Assembly: GCA_964017145.1 (NCBI GenBank)
Contig: CAXHKQ010000028.1
Coordinates: 1 to 15,105, forward strand
Direction: 5' to 3'
Length of the DNA stretch: 15,105 nt
DNA from: Agrocybe praecox
Taxonomy: Eukaryota; Basidiomycota; Agaricomycetes; Agaricales; Agrocybaceae
The notes under the pieces were generated by a model that was not told the origin of the DNA, did not search any database, and saw nothing but the letters and a program-made list of their open reading frames with translations. The translations under genes and the position numbers were made by a program. Positions 1-11,500 of the stretch are shown piece by piece (positions within the stretch are counted from its first letter, which is position 1; the number at the start of each line of letters is the position of its first letter).

Positions 1-852
1 CACAGTGAGCATTTAGTCTCGATTTCAGAATATGTGATGCTATGGCACATCATAGAATAGTCGTCAGGCATCCGCATTTTCCTGCGAGCCTGGTAATCCG
101 ATTCGAAATTAGGAGACGAAATATGTATTAACAGTGAATTTCAACCATAAGTTCCGATTGCAACTGGAAGGTCAAAATGCGTGTAATATTATGTTGTCAA
201 TTTTATTTAGTGGCCCAGATAAATTTTGAACATAGGGCTTAAGTTTCTACAGTTGCAAAATAATATTTGTGTGTGGTTTGTGTCAGTGTGACTGTATGTG
301 AGTTTGTTTGTATGTTTGTGTGTGTGACTGAGAGTCTGTGTCTAAACGTAATTGCTGGTAAATAATTAATTTTGTAATACTTCTTTTAAATACATCAATT
401 GTCAATCGTCGATGGAACACGTATTGAGGATGTTATTGCAAATTTTCATTTACACCATTTGTGTAGTGAACGGTTCAATATGTTTTCTTTTGAAATGATC
501 ATGCGGAACATCATGTCTAACACTTCCATTAAAACCGTGTTGAAATGTTTTAGACCATGGATATTTAGAAAATTACATTTTTCCACTCATTTTCGCATGG
601 CTCTCAAGCTCCAAAAACATTTTTGAGTTGTTTCGATTTACTTCTTTAAGATAATTTTGACATATTGCACAGCTCAGGAATAAAAAAAAACATTTTACAA
701 AATTGTACTGGGGCATTTTACGTGTTAAGCGGCATTAACGCATTTCATGAAAATATGTCTGTAGATTTTCCCGGTAGACCTTTTGATTGTCTGTGCCTGT
801 TTTCTGAAAATTGCTTCTTGTGCGCGTGTGCGTGTGTGTGTCTGTGTGATTA

Positions 853-876
853 TGTGTGTGTGTGTGTGTGTGTGTG
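853..876. repeat. (TG)12 microsatellite in a longer TG-rich tract
   Basis: Twelve uninterrupted TG units lie within a degenerate TG-rich region at about 815-900. The long open frames over this tract on both strands are products of the repeat. Confidence 0.95.
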
Positions 877-1436
877 AGTATATGCGTGGATATGTGTATG
901 TCTTTGTGGAAAGGTTGTGTTGGTCGATATGTTAGTCTTTGTTGCTGCCTAGTGCCATCAATGCATGTTGGTTTCTGCATTTCGAATTCTTTGTATGTGT
1001 GTGTCCGTGTGAGCAATTTTCGTGTTTTGCGTGCTTTTGTCGCGCACAACTCGAAAACGGCTCTATGAATCGAATCAAACCAAAAGCCGGAACCCGCTCG
1101 AAGGATGGGCGCACACGTGCATTACCACACATGTGTCATTAAAATAACGGTATTTGCAGTTAGCGAGCACAACTGAGCCGGAGTTTGAGAATTATAGATA
1201 TAGATAAGAAGCAAAGTTAATGCATTTTTCATACTGCTGATAAAAATCGCTGAAAGGCAGGCATTAAATTCAGCATCTATGAATAGCCTCTTGATTTCGC
1301 ATGTGAAATCCTTGGATTGGACTACTTTCAAGGGTTCAACAACCAAATATTGAAATAATTGTCATCTGATTTCCAGTATAGCGATGTTCATTAAATGTTT
1401 CAGTCATACATGGCCACCGCTGTCAATACTTGCCTC

Positions 1437-1455
1437 AATAAATAAATAAATAAAT
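1437..1455. repeat. AATA tetranucleotide microsatellite
   Basis: About 4.7 units of AATA in tandem lie in the non-coding stretch left of MIC60 exon 7. Confidence 0.9.
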
Positions 1456-2315
1456 GTTCCAGGAGCAGTTGACAATGCTAATGAAAATCAAAAATAAAAA
1501 TTTTCTTGGAATTTTTAATTTTTAAAGGTAGTTTTGGGGGTGTCCACAACCGGTTAAATTTGTTAACATCGGTAAAAATTCGTGATTTTTTTAAATGTAG
1601 AATAACTTTTTTGTTTATTAACAGAATCGAATAAACTTTTTCACCAGTAAGCTATGTTTCTTGACTTTCAATTAATGTAATGGATAATCCTAATATCATC
1701 ATATTATAAGCATAGGAACATATCAATTTGAAGAAGTGGAATTTCATAACTCACTTGTATTTAACTGCATATTGAGAACAATGGGTCATTTCTCGATTAA
1801 AAAAATTACAGATGTGTTTCATGAATGATTTGTCTAATTTTGCATTATTTTTCGATTACAAAAAAAAAAGCACAGGGGTTTCTAAATCTATTTTATGTTG
1901 AATAAAAAATGAATCCGCGATTATGATCAACAATGGGGAGTGGGGAGAGAGTCGCCACGAACAACACAAGAAAAAAATGTGTTGTAATTTGCACTATAAC
2001 CGGCATAATTTCCAGTTTAAAATGCAATAAAAAATCATCCGAATGAACTAAATTTGAGATTACTTCGAAATACGGCTTTATGTAATGTTATTTTACCTTA
2101 TTTGACAGTAAAACAGTGAATCAGTCCATATGCATAAATATTATTTTGAATCTATGCGATTTCTCACGAAACTTTCATTTCGATTTTCCGAATAAAATCT
2201 GCGAAATATGTTCGAAAAATGATGCAGAAAGTTTGGAAAAATGAATTCTGACAAATGACAACATCTATTGAAACGAATCAGCTAACATTTGTATGAACAA
2301 AAGCAATTTACTCAC

Positions 2316-5300
2316 CCGCCGACTTGCCGACAGCCGCCACCTCGCTGGCCAGCGGCCGCAGGCGCTGCTTCCACGAGACGCCCGGCTCGCCGGTGCGTAC
2401 CGACGACCACAGCGCCTGGCAGGCGCTCCACAGAGCCTGCGCCTGGTGCACCTGACGATCGGCATCACCGCGAGCTGTAATGTAAATGTCGTGTTATTAT
2501 CTGTTCAAGTTTTTCTGATTTTCGAATTTGGTTTACCCTTCAGTGCCTCATCAATCTCTGCGTTGAATGTAGCGTGAAATTGGTTATGCGAATGCAGCAT
2601 GGTTTTGTTAGTAAACTTATCAACACTGTCGTTTGAAGATTCAATTCAACATCCCCATTGTGATATTCGGAACACTTTCAATATTCTACAAACAAACCTA
2701 TACTAACAAACGAACTGGCCATTTACTGACTTTATATTTTGAAATCGAAGTGCGAAAAAAGTTATATTACAAATAAAATATCGAAAGAGTAATTCAACAA
2801 TATTCTGTTTGGTTTGCTTGAAAATATAAACAAAAATGCCCTTACTTAATTACCAAATTACCTCGAACAGCTCAGATTAATCCAAATCGGTTAATTTACC
2901 GCTCCAACGCTCCAACAATTCCGACCGAATTTCTTCAGAAAAGTCAGAAAATGACTAACCTTTCATGAACACAAATTTTCAAATCATCCCCCTCATCCAC
3001 TCACCCTTCAGCGCCGCATCCATCCCCTTCAGCTTGCCCACCATCTGCGCCAACTGCTCCTTGTACGCCGTCTGCTCCGTCCACAGCTTCTCGTTCAAAT
3101 CACGCTCGTACACCCGCTTCAGCTCCACCTCCTTCTGCTGCACCGCATCCCGCAAATGATCCGCATGCGCTTCGGCCTGCCGCTTCATGTGCTGCCGCAG
3201 ATCGCGCTCCGCCTGCGCCCGGATGGCGAACAGCTTCTTCTGGTTGTCCAGCGCCAGCTGCTGGCGCTCCTTCTGCAGATGGAACTCCAGCTGGCCCTTG
3301 ACCGCTTCCGCGGTGTCGTCGCCGCGCAGCGACTCGATGGCTCGGCGCAGGCGCGTCTCGCCCTCCACCTGGTACTTCTGCACCTCCTTCTGGTACGCGA
3401 GCACGTGAGCGTAGGCGTACGAGACGAACAGATTGAAGTCGTCGGCGGACATCTGCAGCTTCTTCTCGGCGAGGTTGATGCCGGGGAACAGGGCCTGGAC
3501 TTCGTCGACAAAGTAGTTGCGAGACGCCTCGACATTCTGCCAGAATTTCTCGGACGCCTGGGCGACGTCCTTGGCGTTGTACATCTGGTCCTTGGCCAGG
3601 TTCAGATGATCGGAGGTGGCGCGGATGCGATCGCCGAGCTTCTCGACCGCCTCGGCGGGAGCGGCCTTGGCGACCTGGGGGAGGACGCGTTCGAGTTGGT
3701 CTGGGGAGGGGAGGGTGTAGATTGGTAATTTATAATGCTAAAAGAGATGAGCTTAAAAATTAGATTAATTCTACAATATGACAAAGAATAAATGTCTAAA
3801 GAAATAAGTTATCTCATATCATTTTAACAAAGAGTCCCTAAAAAGTAAAAAATGTCAACCGATTTCCAAAACTAAAGGCTCATGTTATCCCATTTCCATC
3901 CCCTAATTGTGTAAGACACAGTTTTAACGGCACTCTTCTAATAAAGAAAAAGCGAAGGCATGTTTATACCACGTTTCAAAATGTGTGCCCCTTTCATTCG
4001 GACACTTTTTTCGAGAGCCTGCGTTATGCAATATATTTTACATACATATATTCGTGTTGGGCATTACATTTCTCAACATATCTACGTATTTTTTCTATGG
4101 CAAATAATATTCGATTTCACTTTCCATTCAAAATATCTGGATTTCGAGTTTGGAATAGTCTGTAACTTTTTACTGGACTAACTTAGAACAATGCCACAAC
4201 CCATGCCACTTTTGTGTATATGATAAAATGTTGTTCCTTCAACAAACCTGTTTCATTGGAATGTTCAGATTATTATATTTTGTCCTCCGAAAATGGTCGC
4301 AAACTTGGAAAATCCGATGTTTCAACATGGTTTAAGTCAACTAATTGGGGTAGTATATTTGTTGTCGATTTTAAAATTAAGCGAGTGTCCAACTGAAGGG
4401 GCATCTATTCTACATGTATACATCATCATTTGAGCCACTCTTATATAAAAAAAAACACAAACAAATAACAATCGTTGCCAATGACGTAATAGGGGAAACC
4501 GAGATATACATCTTTTTATGTAAAATACCAAATAACGCAGACACAGATTAAAAAACACTAATTTCTGATTGAAAAATACAGAATTAGCTATCACCTGTAA
4601 AATACCAAATAACGCAGACACAGATTAAAAACACTAATTTCTGATTGAAAAATACAGAATTAGCTATCTCCTGCATATTCACTACACGGTTTCCAATAAA
4701 GATTTCGGGTGTTTTTCCGTGTTTCACGGTTTAACCATTTTTTCGGACAATCAGAGCGTGCAATATCTCTGTGTCAGTATTTTTTTTTTCAAAAAAGATT
4801 TTCCTTCAATTGACAACCGATCAATCGCAGATGTCCTTCACAAAATAAATGTAAGTGCAATCCTTAGAACATCCAGCAAACAATGCAGCGCTATTGATGA
4901 TTTTTTTTCGAACAAATCAATGCATCCCAGTTTTTCAATATAAAAACTCACCAATGGTCGCACGCGCGACCTGAGCGGCCTTCTCCGAAGCCAGCACCGC
5001 CGAATCACGAGCACTGGTCTTGTTCTTCAGCTGCGACCAGGCGTTAGTGTCCAGCTTCTCCACTGACTCGTCGACGATCTTCTGCACGTCGACGTTGTAC
5101 CTTTAGGAGCAAGACAAATATAAATCCCAGCGCAAAGAATCATCCCAATCACAAGCCACTCTCCACTTACGACTTCAGCACATCGATGGCCCGAGCGTAC
5201 GCATTCACCGCCGTCTGGGCGGCCACCTCGACGGCCGCCTCCAGCTCCTGGATGTTCGAGGGCAGCGCAGCCACTGCCGAAAGCTGCACCGGAGCCGAGG

Positions 5301-8188
5301 GCTTCGCCGGGGAAGCGTCGCGCTTCTGCACGGCGGCCACGGGCGCTTTAGCAGACCTCACATCATTATCGACATTCACGGCCTTCGATGAAGCGGATGC
5401 GGTTGATGCGGATGAAGTGGTTTGTTTCTGGGTGCTGGATGAAGGATCGGACAGGGTGGGCAGAGGGGGTGCGGGCACGCTCAAATCATTCGACGATGAT
5501 GAGATGGTGGTGGATTTGCTCTGAGCTCCCGGCGATTCTAGGGTTACGGATTACGGAAGGGGTGGCGGAGTTGTGTGTTAGCGAAACGGTTACGTGCCAA
5601 TGATTCCCGCGCATGATATGAGACCGATCATCATCACTCGACGTTGGACTCACTCTTCAGTGCAGCGGCTGCCGGCTCCGGTGCCGGAGTGCCGCTGAAG
5701 AAGCCGGTCACAGTGCTCGCGGCTCCCGACACTTTGCCGCCCAGATCGGCGACCGAGGAGCCAAAATCGGAGACCTTCTGCGTGGCCTGGCTGAGCTGCT
5801 TCTGCGCCGATTCGAAGGCGTTGCCGTCCTCTTGGAGGAGGACCTTGAGCACCGGCTCGATGCCGGGCACGGATTCGATGAGCAGCTTCTTGAATTGGTC
5901 GTCGTGCCTGTGGAGGGGTAATTGGTTGAAATGAATTGGTTTCTCGTGTGGTTATTAGGAAAAATGAATATGAAATCAGCGCTTCGAGATATGGAGCTTA
6001 ACTTTCGTGAGGAGTGAGGACTATACATTTCCATACAAGTTAAATCGCGAAGGTCCGCAAATTATTATCAAAGAATATACTTTTTAAAAAATAAATGTTT
6101 TACCATTTCTCTCATCTTTATTCAAATTAGTGGATCGTAACCGGAAGCCCCTCCTCGACCACTTTGGAAACCATCCATCAACGTTTACATATGTATATTT
6201 GTTCGAAAGTTTTGAGCTGTAGGCATGTCCCATCGATGAGAATAAAAGTTTATCTGAAGGAGGCAGGTCTATTGATTACAGCGGGAAAGAGAAGAGCCCA
6301 TAGCCGAGCGAAGGAATCGTTACTTTAACTGGATGCGCACGGAAAATGCGCATGGAAATTTTGCTACAAAAATCATGATTTTCGAGACTTCAGCCATTTT
6401 TTTCCCCAATATATAGTTCAAATTGATATTTATCTTTCGGTTACGACGGCTTCAACTAATTCACCAAATTTGAGTTCTCGTTCTCGGAGCACATTCATTC
6501 TAATCTAACCATGGACATACCATCATTGTAATTAAAATCCGTTTCAAAATAAAACCCTTTGACCACAGTTTTCAATTACCGCTAGTGAACTTTTTTGGCA
6601 CGATCATGAAGCTGAATGTCAGACCTTCCCTAACAAACCCAGCACTTGCTGATAAGGTGAATCCCACTTCTAAGGTTATAGAAGTGGAAATTAAAAATTG
6701 AAATGCTACTCTGCTCATGAAAAAAAAAACATTTTAATTCCAGTTATCTTCCTCTAAATTGAATAAAGGAATGTCGCACATAGATTGGAATTAAAAATGT
6801 AACACAGTCATTAAGTGTTACATTTTTAATTCCAATCTATGTGCGACATTCCTTTATCAGTTGAGTACGCCATATCTCATGTAGAAAAGGATTAACTAAA
6901 AGCCTAAAACCTTTGGTAGGAATTGCTCTGAAATATAATTTATTTCTACAATAGACAAGAGACAGATAGTGCCTTACTTTTATCCTCTTTGTAGTAATGA
7001 CGTTGCTCCAAAAATATCATAGACAAAATTAAGATTTACAGTTGTGGAACGTTTTAAGCTATGTTCAATATAAAGGTTTTTCGTCAGTTTTCCTTTTCCT
7101 TCACTTACAACACACAGAAACAAACAACACACACAACAACATGAAAATTAGTGTAGATGAAAAGCGCGCATTGTGCTAAACCCTAAAATTACTGAACACC
7201 ATTATTATAAACACAACACAAATACTTCGAATAATAAATCTTATCTTATATCTTATATAAGCTATGTTCAAAGTGTACTTCACCATACATGTGAATAATA
7301 AAGGTATTACAAAATATATATAAAAAGTTGAGGAACGTGACGAATTTCTCTTCCATATTTCGTGAATAATATGAAAGTCCGTAGCCGAGATTTGGATGTT
7401 CAGTCCTAAAATGTATGCTGATTAACGATTCTTAATCGGGTTAAGGTCTTACTTTCAACAATAATAATAATAATAATAATAATAATAACGCCAACATTAA
7501 TCTCTTGTAGGTAGATTTATCTGTAGGAACAGCGTGTTAAGTGGAGGTGACTCCACTTAATTTCCACAATCAAGCATAATTCTGTGGGTGCGTTTTCATG
7601 GCCAGGATCCATCAGTATATACTGGTTGATTTCACTCACTTTGCGTACGTGACGACACCAGCGCCAGCCGCCAGCGGCGTCAGCACCACCAGCACCTTGC
7701 CGAATCCAGCCTGCTGGAATTGCGGCGTCGACGCGTGCAACGAACGTTGGTGGCCTTGGCCGCGCAGCGTCTGCGCGATGCAGCCGGGAAAGGGAAGAAA
7801 CAATTTGTTGCAGTTTATATGCATATGCAGGTTGTTTGTGCAGTTTCCGCCGCCCGTGCTTGCGCGCTCTCTGTTTATATTTGGCAATACACACACACCC
7901 AAAAACACATGCACACGCCACTCGCACACACATTCATCACGAAGCCGCATATGTTCGTCATCCACGAAACGGATGACATAACATGTGCCCAAGCGAAATG
8001 CGCAAAAAGCCAAACCGCAAATTGATGCCCAAGCCAGGAGCCCAGAAACGATTGCACACACACACACGCACAAACACTTGATCCTTGAATTTGCGCGGAA
8101 TCTCTTGAGGCTTGTCCACCCGTGTTCACTACGCGTAATTTACCTGCGCCTGGCCGCGCACCGAATTCCTCAGGGCAACACGAAACAT
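2316..8188 (-). CDS. Mic60: MIC60/mitofilin (MICOS complex core subunit), 7 coding exons, C-terminus outside window
   Basis: MIC60 is the core subunit of the MICOS complex of the mitochondrial inner membrane; it forms and holds crista junctions and contacts the outer membrane. Exons joined by splice sites and phase: 8188-8144, 7770-7640, 5907-5654, 5537-5171, 5100-4952, 3700-3005, 2474-2316. All introns start GT and end AG, donors are mostly GTGAGT or GTAAGT, and every junction keeps frame, giving about 600 residues. Residues 1-35 (start MFRVALRNSVRGQAQ) are a basic presequence. Residues 41-57 (VLVVLTPLAAGAGVVTY) are the membrane anchor. A Ser/Ala/Pro-rich linker follows, then a long charged coiled coil at about 410-545 (FHLQKERQQLALDNQKKLF and following). 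Exon 7 (HQAQALWSACQALWSSV) enters the conserved C-terminal mitofilin domain. The family is usually near 740 residues, so about 150 are missing to the left. No C-terminal exon was found in 1-2315, so the last intron is longer than 2.3 kb. Identification rests on remembered family features, not a search. Confidence 0.93.
2475..3004 (-). other. MIC60 intron 6
   Basis: This 530-bp intron lies between exons 6 and 7. The donor is G|GTGAGTGG at 3004 and the acceptor is ACATTACAG ending at 2475, in phase 1. It is AT-rich and no further element was seen. Confidence 0.85.
3701..4951 (-). other. MIC60 intron 5
   Basis: This 1251-bp, phase 1 intron has donor G|GTGAGTTTT at 4951 and acceptor CCCTCCCCAG ending at 3701. 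It carries the 77-bp tandem duplication at 4519-4672. The rest is AT-rich and featureless to me. Confidence 0.85.
4519..4672. repeat. Near-perfect 77-bp tandem duplication
   Basis: Two adjacent copies start with TGTAAAATACCAAATAACGC, at 4519 and 4596. They differ mainly by one A in a poly-A run (six in the first, five in the second) and one base near the end (TCACC versus TCTCC). The near identity implies a recent duplication. It lies in MIC60 intron 5. Confidence 0.95.
5538..5653 (-). other. MIC60 intron 3 with two in-frame acceptors
   Basis: The donor is A|GTGAGTCC at 5653, phase 1. Two acceptors fit the phase: CCCTAG at 5538 (exon from 5537) and GGGAG at 5526 (exon from 5525). They differ by 12 nt, which removes four residues (SPGA) from the linker. 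The upstream TAG is preferred because it comes first after the pyrimidine-rich stretch. A CAG at 5521 would break frame. Confidence 0.6.
6763..6857. repeat. Perfect 43-bp inverted repeat with 9-nt loop
   Basis: Arms 6763-6805 and 6815-6857 are exact reverse complements, checked base by base. The loop is AGTCATTAA. The left arm starts ATAAAGGAATGTCGCACATA. Pairing stops at both ends. It lies in MIC60 intron 2, so the pre-mRNA would contain the full hairpin. I see no target-site duplication that would prove a transposable element. Confidence 0.97.
7460..7488. repeat. AAT trinucleotide microsatellite
   Basis: About 9.7 uninterrupted AAT units lie in MIC60 intron 2. Confidence 0.95.
7537..7560. 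repeat. Short perfect hairpin, 10-bp arms, 4-nt loop
   Basis: TTAAGTGGAG, GTGA, CTCCACTTAA. It lies about 80 nt inside MIC60 intron 2 from its donor. Confidence 0.9.
7771..8143 (-). other. MIC60 intron 1
   Basis: This 373-bp, phase 0 intron splits the presequence. The donor is GCGCAG|GTAAAT at 8143 and the acceptor is GCATCGCGCAG ending at 7771, after a pyrimidine-rich stretch. It contains CA-rich simple sequence at about 7888-7935 and 8057-8076. Confidence 0.8.
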
Positions 8189-8577
8189 TGCGCACGAATT
8201 GGCTTTCGATCACGACACGAGTTGTTAGCGATGTGCAGGCACCGACGAACGATTCTTTCAAGACCGCGCGATTGGGGCAGCGAAATTGGCGAATTTGTGT
8301 GTTTTGTGTGTGCGCGAGACTCGCACGTTGGTGTGTTGGTGTTGGTGTGTGGCGGATTGGGGGGTTGGCTGTCAAACTGTCACGCATGCAAATATTCGCC
8401 GATGACATTCGGTCGCGCAGCTGCAAAGTAGTAGACTTTTGATGGCTAAATCTGGTACTTGCTGTCAAACCAAAAGTGCCCGCGAGTGATTCCATAATAT
8501 TTACATATCTCTTATCATTTCGCGATATTATTTCTTCATTCGCGTTCGTGTATAATTAAATTTGCTGCCTCGCGAAA
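8189..8577. promoter_or_regulatory. Bidirectional promoter region between MIC60 and FAHD2
   Basis: The two start codons lie 389 bp apart in divergent orientation, leaving room only for two short 5' UTRs and a shared promoter. CTGTCAAAC occurs twice in the same orientation (8369-8377 and 8462-8470), and an exact octamer ATGCAAAT lies at 8386-8393. A GT-rich stretch covers about 8330-8370. There is no convincing TATA box. No upstream ATG was seen in the MIC60 leader between about 8280 and 8188. Confidence 0.6.
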
Positions 8578-11500
8578 ATGGCCGCAAACCAGCTGTGGCA
8601 GTCAACCGCCGCCGCTCGACGCCTCGTTAGCTCCGCTCTCACCTCGTCGATCAGCGCCGCCAGCCGCCGTAATCTCTCCAGCTCTCCAGCTCCAGCGGCG
8701 ATGCGCTTCATCCAGTTCGAAACGACGACGCCGGCCGATGGCGCTTGCAGCAAAGATGCCGCCCCTCGCCGCCTCGGCCTCATCTCGGAGGACGGCCGCC
8801 AAATGGTCGACCTGACGGCCGAGTGTCCGCACATGACCGACATGATCGCGTTCATCCGGGCCGGCGATGCGGCGCTGGAGCGCCTGCGGGCGAAGTCGGC
8901 CGAATTCAAGTGGCAGCCGCTGACCGAGGCGGTTCGGCTGGTGGCTCCGGTCACCGCTCCGGAGAAGATTGTGTGCATCGGGCTGAATTATCTGGGGCAC
9001 TGCAAGGAGCAGGGCAAGGAGGCGCCGAAGGAGCCGATGTTCTTTAGCAAGTTCAACAATGCGCTGGTTGGGCCGACGGACGATGTGATTGCGCACAAGG
9101 TCACGGAGGTAATTATATAGTCGATATCTAATCAGTTGAGATGCAAGATGACAATTCACTTGAAGCTGGAATAATACAGCCAGTTTTTCGTTATGAGGAT
9201 TTGAGAAATTGAACACAATTGAACACAATTTCACTAAATTCAACATTTATGTCCCTTAGAGCAAACACGAAACCAGAAGAATTTTTTGATTATACTCCCC
9301 ATTCGCCATAAAAAATATTTATGTTACGTCTTTGGTTCTAAGTTCTAAGGAAATACCTCTTCTCTAGAGTTTAGAGTGACTAAGAGCTATAAACGTATAC
9401 TCAAATGAAAAGTAATGAAATTGTGCTCAAATCCGGATCATTCGCAAAAATTAACAAAATTTAGTTTTGTAGGGCAATAGTAAAAATGTTCATCTATGAG
9501 ATGATGATCATAGAGTAATGTCCATTCAACTGAACTGCATCAATCATATCAATTCTCTAACAGTTCTTGAAACCTGACTAGAAGAGCTCAGACAAATGCG
9601 TTTTAAGTTGTGCAAGATCTTACACTACAAAAAACTGGAATTCGTCTGAAAATAGAAGAAAAAACGAATACGGCTAAAAATGTTCCAGCAAAATCATCCG
9701 ACTAACGAAAGAGCCACAAAAGATATATATCTTGACTAGCGACTACGCCGCCAGCGCCCTGCGGGCGGGCAAGGTGCGCTTCGCGCACTTTGTGTATCTC
9801 TTTACAAAACATAGCGGCCTCACCGCCAGCGCAGTCGAGGCGGGTGAATAAAGACTACTATTATAAACACATTTTACGTTTGTTTATATCGAAATCACCG
9901 ATCACGTTGCCCATGAAACGTATTCTACGAAAACCAGAATAATTTGTTGTGAAAACTTGCTGTCGTTTATGAGTTAAGTTGATCCTAAGAAACATTCTGG
10001 AAAATCGATGCCCTCTAAATACTCTAAGATCGCCCAAAACACCCTCTAGGTTGGTGCGTTCAAAAATTTCGATGGCGCTAATGGGTTAACGATAGCATAC
10101 GAATCATAGTTGGTCCGACGAAGTTCAAAGTGATGTGCAAATTTCCATTACATTTAGTTTTTTGGACGTCGCGCAATGATGCGAAAACGACATATCACAA
10201 AGAATATAATTTATATAGAATAGCCAGTCCAGCGAGCTACCTAAAATTGTGCATGAACATATTTTGGGTCAACACCCACACAAAAGACTTCATTTCACAA
10301 TAATCGGAAAATCCTTTCAAAAGTTATGCGCATTACAAATATTTCGAAAAAAAACTATAACTATTTTTGTATATTTTTTATGTCGCTAATGGGTTAACTT
10401 GTACTATCTATACTGAACAAAATTTCGGCGGCTTCGATACCCAAAACTTATTCAAAATCGACCGGAAACACACCATTTTTAATGCGCTCAAGAACTCGCT
10501 GGCGCTAATGGGTTAACAATAGCATACAAATCATAGTTGACTTATGGACCACGTATGTGCCAATTTTCATTACATATGGTTCGCTGAACGTCGTGTAATG
10601 ATGCAAAAACGACATATCCAAAATATTATCATTTATATAGAAAGCGCCCTCTATCGGAATCACCCTGTAGTTATGCATGGACATACTTTGGGTCAGCACC
10701 CACACAACACATTTTATTGCACCCCGATTGATAGTTCCGTTCCAAAGTTATACGCATAACAAATATTCCGACGATAACGCCATCTACAGGTATTTTCCGG
10801 AATTTTAACACGTACGAACACAGCTTAGAACAACATAAACATAACGCAGGTTGTTTCACGACAATCGGATGAACCGTTTGGGCGTGATGCTACTACATAC
10901 ATAGACCATTCATTTTTATATAATAGATTATTCAAAATATGCAAAAATAAGCACAGATCAGACGGAATACAGACCCTATTATTCAAGGTTTGATTGCGAA
11001 CCTAAGACTTGAACGACCACTTTGCTCAACCCCTGCTCTCTCGCACGCCCAGGAAATCGACTGGGAAGTCGAGCTGGCCGTCATCATCGGCAAGCGAGCC
11101 CATCATGTCGCCCAAGCCGACGCCATGGACCATGTCTTTGGCTACTCGGTGGCCCAGGACATTTCGGCGCGCGACTGGCAGAAACGGCGCAACGGCGGCC
11201 AATTCCTGATTGGCAAGTCGATGGACACGTTCTGTCCGCTCGGGCCGGCTGTGGTGCACAAGAGCCTGGTGGCGGATCCGCATCGGCTGGCGGTTGAGTG
11301 CGACGTGAATGGGGTGTCGAAGCAGCGCGGCAACACCGATGAGCTGATCTTCCGGATCGATGCTATTGTGCATCTGCTGAGCCAGTGAGTGTTTTTTTTA
11401 GTTTGAACGAGTTATTTGGACTAGTATTCGACTAGTATTCGATCAGCAACTTTGAAATTTTGTCTAGGTTTACCAGAGAACAATACAGCCGCTCTCACAT

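Larger units (their letters stand above)
1..2315. other. Non-coding AT-rich stretch, inferred last MIC60 intron in this window
   Basis: This stretch follows a good donor (G|GTGAGTAAAT at 2315 on the minus strand), so at least its right part is intron. I saw no exon encoding the MIC60 C-terminal domain on the minus strand. It contains TG-rich simple sequence at about 270-340 and 815-1015, including an uninterrupted (TG)12 at 853-876, and an AATA tetranucleotide run at 1437-1455. No other gene or element could be supported. Confidence 0.6.
5908..7639 (-). other. MIC60 intron 2
   Basis: This 1732-bp, phase 2 intron has donor AAA|GTGAGTG at 7639 and acceptor CCCTCCACAG ending at 5908. It holds the long inverted repeat at 6763-6857, an AAT microsatellite at 7460-7488 and a short hairpin at 7537-7560. 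No gene was seen in it on either strand. Confidence 0.85.
9109..11052 (+). other. FAHD2 intron 1
   Basis: This 1944-bp, phase 0 intron has donor GAG|GTAATT and acceptor CACGCCCAG. It contains a GC-rich coding-like island at 9741-9851, two diverged copies of a repeat at 10051-10347 and 10479-10776, and a retroelement-like tail up to about 10928. The segment 9120-9720 is AT-rich with only small tandem repeats, such as GAACACAATT twice near 9210. Confidence 0.9.

Noticed and set aside
399..626. 75-codon plus-strand frame near the left edge
   Set aside because: No ATG at its start, AT-rich, no motif; length expected by chance.
735..1068. Open frames on both strands over the TG/CA-rich tract
   Set aside because: They encode only low-complexity Cys/Val or His/Thr repeats created by the microsatellite.
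1..2315. Missing C-terminal exon of MIC60
   Set aside because: I looked for the conserved C-terminal mitofilin motifs on the minus strand and found none, so the exon is placed outside the window.
3156..3728. 190-codon plus-strand open frame opposite MIC60 exon 6
   Set aside because: It is the antisense shadow of a GC-rich exon. Its Leu/Arg/Val-rich composition follows from the sense codons, and it crosses the splice acceptor.
4519..4672. CRISPR-like or satellite array
   Set aside because: Only two directly adjacent copies without spacers; a simple tandem duplication explains it.
7636..8073. Long minus-strand open frame taken as one exon over MIC60 exon 2
   Set aside because: Only the part from 7770 down resembles MIC60. 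The upstream part is CA-repeat translation and is replaced by exon 1 at 8188-8144 through a consensus donor and acceptor.
8602..9246. 214-codon minus-strand open frame opposite FAHD2 exon 1
   Set aside because: It is an antisense shadow of the FAHD2 exon and contains no recognisable domain.
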